Positions 20,301-29,300 of a stretch of DNA of 64,000 bases are shown piece after piece. The stretch comes from Planctomycetia bacterium (GTDB taxonomy: Bacteria > Planctomycetota > Planctomycetia > Pirellulales > Thermoguttaceae). Every line of letters starts with the position of its first letter. Position 1 is the first letter of the stretch. Position numbers and translations under genes: made by a program. The stretch lies in the NCBI GenBank assembly GCA_030539035.1, contig JAUNSU010000005.1, positions 1 through 64,000 on the forward strand, written 5' to 3'. The notes under the pieces were generated by a model that was given only the letters and a program-made list of their open reading frames with translations, ran no database searches and was not told the DNA's origin.

Positions 20301-23300
20301 AAGTTGACGGTAACTTCGGTCGCGGTACTTGGATTGGCCGGATTAACACTGACCTCCGGTGTTGTAAAGGCGAGATCACTGTAAACAATCGCGGCGAACT
20401 CGTAGGCACCGAGATCGACGATCGGAATATAGATTTGTCCGCCTGCTGTGGTTCCGTTAAAGATCCGGGCGTTTCCGAGGATATCGTATTCAAGCGCGAT
20501 CTGGCCGTTCGGTGTCATTTGAATTGCGTTTTCATTGATTCCGACATCGATTCCATAAGAAGTGCTGGTGAGCTGAAGTCCGTTTTCGGCAAGGACTCCG
20601 GTTTTCACCGTCTGGAAGGTTTGCGCAAGATCAACCTTGAAGAAAGGATCGATGATATTGGCATCGGATCCGATAAAGCATGTACCATTGACGGTCCAAT
20701 CTTCGGTCTCTTCGGCCCATCCGATCATGGACGCGGAAACGGCAACGGATCCTCCGGCGCTAATGATATCGAGTCTTTGATCGCCAAGGGTATTTTCCCA
20801 ATCGGACGCATCACGAGTCTGTGCGACGATCGAATTGAAGAGGGCAAGGCTTCCAGTATTGGAGATCGATCCGCCTTTTTCCGCCGCGGCACCGTTGACA
20901 CCGACTGTAACATTGTACAGGGCAAGAGCTCCGGCGGCATTGTAAAACGCCGCGCCTTCCGCCGCCGCGTTCATCCCGAAAACAGAGTTCGAGATGAAAG
21001 CAGTTTCATTAAGCAGATAAGCCGCACCGCCCCGGCCGAAGATCGTCTCTGTTCCCGCTGCCGTATTACTGAACGATGCGCTGTTTCCTCCGATTCGGCT
21101 GTTGTCGATGTAAAGGCCTGTTGTGCCGGGCAATCCGGACCGGTAAAGACCCGCGCCTTCAGATGAAATGATCTCCTGATTATCCTTGTTGAATACGGAC
21201 AGATCCTTGTCGGATTTAATCTCGATCGTATTCTCCTGGATATTGGATCCGGAAACAATCGTATCGACACTGACCGAACCGTTCACGGAAGGATCCAATG
21301 TGTAGGCATTATAGATCCCCGCGCCGGCCGTCTTGATTCCTGTGATATTGTCCCGATCAAAAGTTCCGAGATTGACATTGATCTTGTTGCCGGAAACGGA
21401 TGTTCCCAGGGCGCCGCCCATCTCAAATCCATTTTCGACATAGATCCCGCCGCCGCGAACTGTAAGATCGACCCCGTATCCAAAGGCCGGATCGATCGTA
21501 ACGATCGTTTCATTATCTTCGATTTCCGAATTATAGATCTTCAGAACAGTACTGTCGTTCGGATCGAGAGCGGAGACGTTTTTGACCGCGCTCCAAATTC
21601 CCGCGCCGCCGATTGTCCGGACCCAATTACTCTCTTCCGCGGCAGAGCAATTGATCGTAAGCTGGTTTTTACTGATCACGGATTGATCGATCACGGCAAC
21701 AGCGGTTGTATAAAGACCGGCACCGTAAAGTTCGCCGGTATTGTTCATGATAATGGAATCGGAGAGTTCCAGCTTTCCGTTTTCCGCGGCGATTCCACCG
21801 CCGATCATCGCGCTGTTATTTGCAGCGTTGATCCCGGAGATCACGGCATTGCCGCTGACATAAAGCGCACCGCCGTAAAGGGTATTGACGATTCCCGTTC
21901 CCTTGATCAGGCTGTTTTCGGAGAATTCAATATCCGAAAGTTCAAGATCGCCGACCACGGCCAAACCGGCTCCGTATCCGGTGAATGTGCCCGACGCGTC
22001 CACTTTCGGATCGATCGGATTCACGGAAACGGTATTATTCTCATACTTGGTTGGATTCAGTTCATCTGTGCTTCCGGTAATGATGGTTGTTCCGGCACTG
22101 TAAAGACCGGCGCCGCCTGCCTTCACGTTGATATTCACATTCTGATAATCCAAAACGATCGTATTACCGGTAAAGGAAACATTGTCCATGATCAGATTCT
22201 GATCGCTTTGACTGTAAACACCGGCACCGTAGGCTTCCGGATAGGTATTGTATTTCTCATAGACAACTTCGATCTTATTCTTTACAACGGCGGAATTGTT
22301 CATTGTGAGCGATCCCGTGCTGTAGATTCCCGCTCCGTACTGACGGGCCATGTTATTTTGAACCGTGCAGTTGTTCAGTGTAAGGTTTCCGTAGTTTTCG
22401 ATTGCGCCGCCGTTTCCGCCGCCGATAATATCGAATCCGTTTTCGGCTCTTTCAAATTCGGCAAATCCGTTCTGAAGAACCATGTTGTTAATCGTAATAT
22501 TGATGTCGGAAATTTTATTCGATCCGAACGTAAAGATCTGAATGGCGTCCTGACCGCTGACTGTAACCGGGAGATCTGTCGAAACTGCCGGATCCCAGGT
22601 TTTCGTTGCATCATTCCATACGACGAATTGACTTGCGTCGATCGTGATCGATTTTTCGACAATGATTTTTCCGTTTTCCGCAACCAGATTGATCTCTTTT
22701 CCCGGCTGATTGAAAACAGAAGCGTCAAAGAGGATCACAGATCCGAGTGTATCCGTCTGCTTGAGGACGTTGCGGTCTTTATAGGTAAGGATCTGTCCGG
22801 CGGAAGAAGGATATTCCGTTCGCCGAATCGAATAAGTAACACTCTTGAGAGGATCGTAGACGTATTCTTCGGTACGTTCGGTCCGATCCGTGTAGAATTT
22901 GTTTTCCGCCGCGTCGTAATAGCCGTAAACAGTCTGCTGATCGGCGGAAAGAAGGATATCGCCCTCTTCCGGAGAAATCGTTTCGGATTTTACGATTTCG
23001 TATGTACCGGCATTTCCGTTGAACGTGAGATCGGTTCCCTTCTTAAGGGCATAAAGATCAGTCCCTGAGCTCCAATATCCATTTTGCCAAGTCAAAGTAA
23101 GTTCGGCTGTGAGTTCTTCTCTGACTCGAACAGAGTTCTCGTTGAGCTTGAAGACGGTTTCTCCGGCAGAGACTTTTACCTGATTTCCGACAGCCAAATC
23201 CTGATACACGTAAGCTCCGGCGGTTCCTGTTCGGATATAATATCCGGAAGCAGTTTGGACAAAAGTAACAGGATCTGCCGCCTTGTCGTAGCCGCTGATA

Positions 23301-26300
23301 TTTTCTATCAGATCGAAAGTCGAAGAAACGTAGGTACCTTCCGGAATCGCAACTTCAGTTCGTCTTTCGCCAGTCCATGTGTACCAGAAGTCTCCTCCGA
23401 CATGGACGGAATTGAGAACGAGTTTCGTTCCTTCCATGAAACGGTAAAGCGATCCGTTTTCCATGACGAAAACGTCTTTTTCCGCATTGTAGGTAAAGAC
23501 AGTTCCAGCATCATATCGGGCTTCGGCGGGCGAGGTTCCCTCGATTTGAAGCAGAATCACGGTATCTTCATAAAGAAACAGGGTCGTACCGTCCGCGATT
23601 TCCGTAATAACATCGGTTGTAACTCCCTGTTCGACGGTTTTGAGATAATCGCCTTTTTCGACATTGTAAACTTTGTCGCCTTCGACGTAATAGATCGGGC
23701 CCTGTGCCTCATCTGTTCCAGCCACCTGAATGTAATTTCCGGACGCGATCTCATATTCCTTCGTGTACTGGGAACCCGCCGCGCGAATCGCTTCCCGCAG
23801 TGAGGTCAAGCCGTCAAACGGATTATTAACATCCGATTCGGTCGTAACGACGATCGGATCAGAAACGAGCTGTTCTGCAACCTGGATCTTGACATAAGAT
23901 TTATTGTTTGCTGTCGATGTCTCATTGATTCTGGTATATACCGGGATCGATGACGGGAGGTATGCCGAACCGGAATCGGGATTCAATTCCATCATGAAGA
24001 GATAGGCTCCGCGATCGAGTGTTCCAAGGTTAAGATCCTCAATGGTGATAAGCCCGTTTTCCGCGTAGCGGATCGTACCGACGACAGTGCCGTCTACAGT
24101 CAAGTTCCCGGAGGAACCGATTTTGACCGATCCGGTTGCGCTGCCGTTGATTCGAAGTTCTCCGCCAAAGATCGTCGAATCTGAAGTTAAAACTTTCAGC
24201 TCGGATCCGGAAGCCGGATTAGCGTAAGAAGGCGAGATCATGACCGTGAACAGGGATTCCGTGGAAACGGGCAAACCCGCTTTAACGGTCGATCGCGTAA
24301 AGTTGACATAGGTATTAAACGGCAATGTACCCGTTGCCGTAATTGCGTCCGCGACAAGAGCATTGTATTCGTTGATACGTGTTGTATTTCCTTTTAACGC
24401 ATTATACAATTTCTCGGAACTGCTGATATCCGTTCCACCGGTTAAACTTTTTCCGGCAAGAAAAGTATTCAGATCTTTTCCGAACCAGGCCGTATAAAGT
24501 TCATCCATCTTTTCTGTTGCGACCGCCCAGGAAGCATCAGTATAGAAAAAGCCAGTTGTACCTAATCCTGTATTGTTCGCGAGACAATAGGCGAGCTTGA
24601 CTTTCCAACCAACAGGAGGCAAAGAAGGAGTGGCCGATACATTGTTAATGGCTTCCGCAAGCAGAAGATTATATTTATTCATCAGCACGGCGAGATTGTT
24701 GGTCCATGTTTCCGCGACTTTTTCATCTTCGGAGTTGGCCAATTTGGACCAGTCGAGGACAAGTGTGCGGAATTTTTTCGGCGTACTGATATCGGCACTT
24801 AAAGTATTGTTTATACTAATTGTACCAACCGCGGTGAGGAAAGTCGAGAAATCAATATTAACATTTGTGTCTGCATCTTTTCCGAGCCAGGCATAATAGA
24901 TATCTTCCAGAGCTTTAAGTTCCGAGGTCGCATTGACCGATACGGAATAAAGCCAATCATTGAGCAATGTCCCGAAAAGGGCAAATCCATCGCTGACAAA
25001 TTTTTGCTGCAGATCGGTGAGAGCAACGCTCCCTGCCTTGAAGGCGGCATGGAGTTTACCCGGATCACTGACATCAACATTATCACCCAGTGTTTTGACT
25101 TCTTCGTTGAGATATTGCACAAAGTTCATTCCGTTGAGAAGATCGGAAAAATATGTATTGCAGTTCGCGATTGCCGCATCGTATTCCGTTGTGTTAGTCG
25201 TTGTCGCCGCGAGCAGCTGCGCAAGCGCGTCGTCCAAGACTTTCTGACCGACGGTGGCGCCGTCGAGATTCGTAAAGGAAAAGTTCAGATAAACAGATTC
25301 GTCCTCGGCAATGACATTGGATGTAGTATCCGGTTCAAGAACGAAATTCTTTCGAACATCTTCATCACCGTCTTTCGTTTCCGTTCCGGAGACGCCGAAA
25401 CCGACCCGATCCCCTTGCGTCTTACTTGCGATGGCAGAGGAATTCCAGTCATATTCCGCTTCGGAATTGGTTGTTTTCGGGGCGAACTCGGAAAAATCGG
25501 ATTGAGAAGAGACCGGATCAGCCGTTCCCTGGTATTCGAACGCGCCCGCATCGATATTCTTGCCGACAATTCGGTCTTTACGACCCAAATCGTATTTGGC
25601 TTCTTGTTTAATAATTAAAGTTGCAACTTCGGTCTGCCGATCCGCGTTGACATTTTCGGCAACATAAGCATCCCTCAGATCGGTGAAGAATTTTGTATTG
25701 ACCGATTCGGTCTGAATTTCAAGTGCAAGAGCACCGCGCAAAACATCGGTATTATTCTGATAAAAGATCTGCGGCGCTGTGGACGCGTCATCAAATGAAA
25801 CGGCAGCGATCGGGCTGTTCGCGACGAGGAATTCGCCGAATCCGCTTGTACTTCCGAACATGCGGACATACAGATTATCCATATCGTTTAAGGCATTTGC
25901 ATAAGTATTTTGTCCCTGGAAAGCCGTCAAGGAGGTAACCATTGCATCCCACAAGGCACCGTCTGTATTCATAATGCCTGGACGGGCATTATTCGGGTTA
26001 TAACGATCCTGTGTTGTTCCTTTTTGAGGATACCCTGTCAAAATACAAAGATCAATATCTTTGAAATAACCTGAATTACCGGCGGTCGTTCGGGTAGAAT
26101 AAAATTTATCCGCGTTACTGATATCGAAAGTAACATATTTTGTCAAATCGGCTTTGTCTCTAAACCGAATGGACCCTTGCGCGAGAGCACTTGGAGTTCC
26201 CGTCATGTAATTACCCTGCCGGGCAAGGAAAGCATTGAAACTTGTATAATACGCACCTGCCGCGTCATTCCAGACATATTTACTGAACAAATTATTCAGA

Positions 26301-29300
26301 TTAGTCAAAGCGGCATTATATTCATTTATTTTATTGGTTTTGTCCGTCGCAATAAAAGAATTAATCGCTGTCTGGATTTTCGCGGTAATCGCGTCCGCAA
26401 ACGCGGATTTGACCAGAGTATCAATGACAGTCCCATATTCCACGTTATTGAGTGCGAGGCAGAATTTGACAGGAGTACTGATATCGACGGTGCAGTGATT
26501 GGCAAGTGTAACAAGTCCGTTATCTCCGAGCGTCGGGAGAAATTGCGCCAGTGAGGTATACCCCAGATCCAAATCAACAAGAGCGGCATCGACCGCGTCC
26601 CGCGCCGTGTAATATGCATCGGTATCGGCACCAATATTCATCAAGGTGGTCAGCGCGTTGCCGAATTCCACCCCGTAGCCTGTCGCCCAGTTGTTATTCC
26701 AGTCCTCTGTATACTGCCGAGCGTGATCGGCTTCTCTGTCTTTTTGATAATTCGTATTCCAGTAGGTTGTCCACTTGTCGACAATATACTCGCTTTCGGT
26801 ATAATAAGCCTGATTTCCGAGATCAATCGCGACGGAAGAGGCACTCACAGAAAGGTTCCAGTCTTTCCAAAGATCCGCCGACCATTGGATCTTGTCGGCA
26901 TCCAGAATCATGGAGACAATACCGTAACCCAAATAGTCCGCGTTGACTTTATAAACGGCGTAATCTTTATAGAGGATGAACCCCGCCTCGATCGGATTTG
27001 TTCTGGTTCCGGCTTTCGTTCCAGTTCCTTCGGAAATCTTTTTTCCTTTGGTATTGCCGTAATTGTAGGTATTGTAATCGTTATCGATGCTTTTGTCGCG
27101 GATCAGGCTGTAATAGACGTTCGTTCCGCCATTATTGTTAAAAGCGTCTTTTTCCGTAAAAATATCGTTTCCGCGGTCCGCGTAATTATTGGCAAAGAGC
27201 GAGTTGTAGATATTCGCTCGGCCGTTGTTTTCCAAACCGCCGCCGCTCCAGACCGAAAGGTTTCCGGCAACGGTGCAGTTGTACATGTCCAGTTCACCGG
27301 TAAAGTAGTTGAAGATCCCGCCGCCGATCGAGGAACTGGAGACATCGCCGTTGTATGTCGTCCGGTTGCCGATGATCTCACTGTTGAGAATCGTCAATTT
27401 TCCGAACGCGTCGTTGAAGTCGTATTCGTTTCCGGTCATGTCAGGATAATACATCGGGGCGTATCCGCCGGTATTGTAGATCCCGCCGCCCCCCTTCAGA
27501 GCACTGTTTCCGGCAATGATCGAATCTTTGACCGTGAGCCAGCCGTAATTATTGTAAATTCCGCCGCCATACTGAAGCTGAACGTCCGGAAAATCGTTGT
27601 CGGTCGTCGCGTTTCCGCCGGTAATAACAAAGCCCCGGATCTCCGCCGTGATATTGTCCACCTGAAGGACCCGTCCGGACGCATTCTGAATCGTTCCGTC
27701 TTCGAGCTTCAGACGGGCATCGATCGTGATATTTGTGCCCGCGTCGAGCTTGACATCGCCCTCGCCAAGCATAACGCGATGGGATGTATCACCGGCAACA
27801 TTCGGATCCGCGAAATGATAGAAATATTGCGCGTCGAGCGTTGTTGTTTTTCCGCTCAATTCGTAATTCAAATAAAGTTCGCCGCGATAATCTCCGTTAT
27901 TATCGTTTCCAAAATAGAAAGTTTTATCGGTGGAAAGGAGTTCATCCGAAAAGACGATCGTTGTGCCGACAAAGCTTCCGTCTTCCAGTCGTCTTCCGAT
28001 ATAAGAGAGTGCCTCGCGGAGAGAGATCTTGCCGTCCATCGCGACAGAATCTTCCAGAGTGGTAACGACAATGGCATTGTAGTAAGGATCTTTCTCGTCG
28101 AGCGCACCGCCGGTTTCATCGTATCGCACGACGAAATCTTCAAGATTTTCGGTAACGGAAAGCGTATAGGATCCCATGCTTCCGTAGTCGGAAAAACCGT
28201 TGGTCAACGCGTTTCCTTCTCCGATTCCGTAGACCTTGATATAGAACGTTTCCCCTTCTGCGAGCTTCCCGGTCGTGAAATGGGTAAAGGAAGTCGTCAA
28301 TGGATCGTAGAATTGAATGATCTCACCGCGGCTGTTGAGGAGTTCCACTTTGACATTGAGGTTGGTCATCCACCAGTCGAAGGCGTAATAATAGTCGGAT
28401 GCTCTGTCCGCCCAACGATTTGGGGCACTGTTCCAACGCATATCGGCGCCGATCGTACTGACATCGATGACATAACTTCCTCCGCTGGAAACGAAGGAAA
28501 AGACATCCTGATCGTAGATCACACCGCCGTTCTCATCTTCGGAGCGTCCGATCACACCGGAAACAAGATACGTTCCCTGGGAACTGCTGTACTTATCGAT
28601 TTTGGCGTACTGATTTTTCCATTCGTTGTAATTTTCATAAAGGGAAATCAGCGGATCGTACTGCCAATAGACATCGACGAGGAAATCGGAAAGATCCTGT
28701 GCGTCGGCAAGTGTATTTCCGAAATCGTCCACCCGATATCCCAATCTGGAGGCGATCATGGCGACTTCGTCCTGTGCTCCTTCGGCGGAAGCATATTCGC
28801 CCTGAGACCATTGCGTATACTGCTTTGCCTGGGAATTGGGATTTCCCATGATCGGACCCCATTTATCACGGCCCGGATAAGCTTCTTCATTCAGCAGATA
28901 AGCGTCCGAAGAAAGTCCAAGGGCCCCACCAATCGAAGCGGAAGCCCCTTCCGCCGTAATTTTGGCCAATGTCGTATTCAGTGTCAGTCCGCTCTCTGAT
29001 GCGGAAGGAGCTACGCCATTTAAATTATTATTAAGATAGTTTCTCGTCAGGCCCGTTCCAACGTCAAGGGAAATATAAGATCCGGATCCTTTTACCGCGG
29101 CGTCTGTGGTAACATTGACATTAAACGGCATGAAATCTTCAGCGACCCGCTGCCAGACCTCCTGAATAAAGATCCGTTCCTGAAAACTCGCCGTTGCGTT
29201 GTGAGAATCCAAACCAATTGTCGTAAAATCAAGGTAAATAGTGTTTGGAGCCCCTTTATAACTCTGAAGAGAATAAGTGTCTTCCAAAGCGTAAGGAGAG

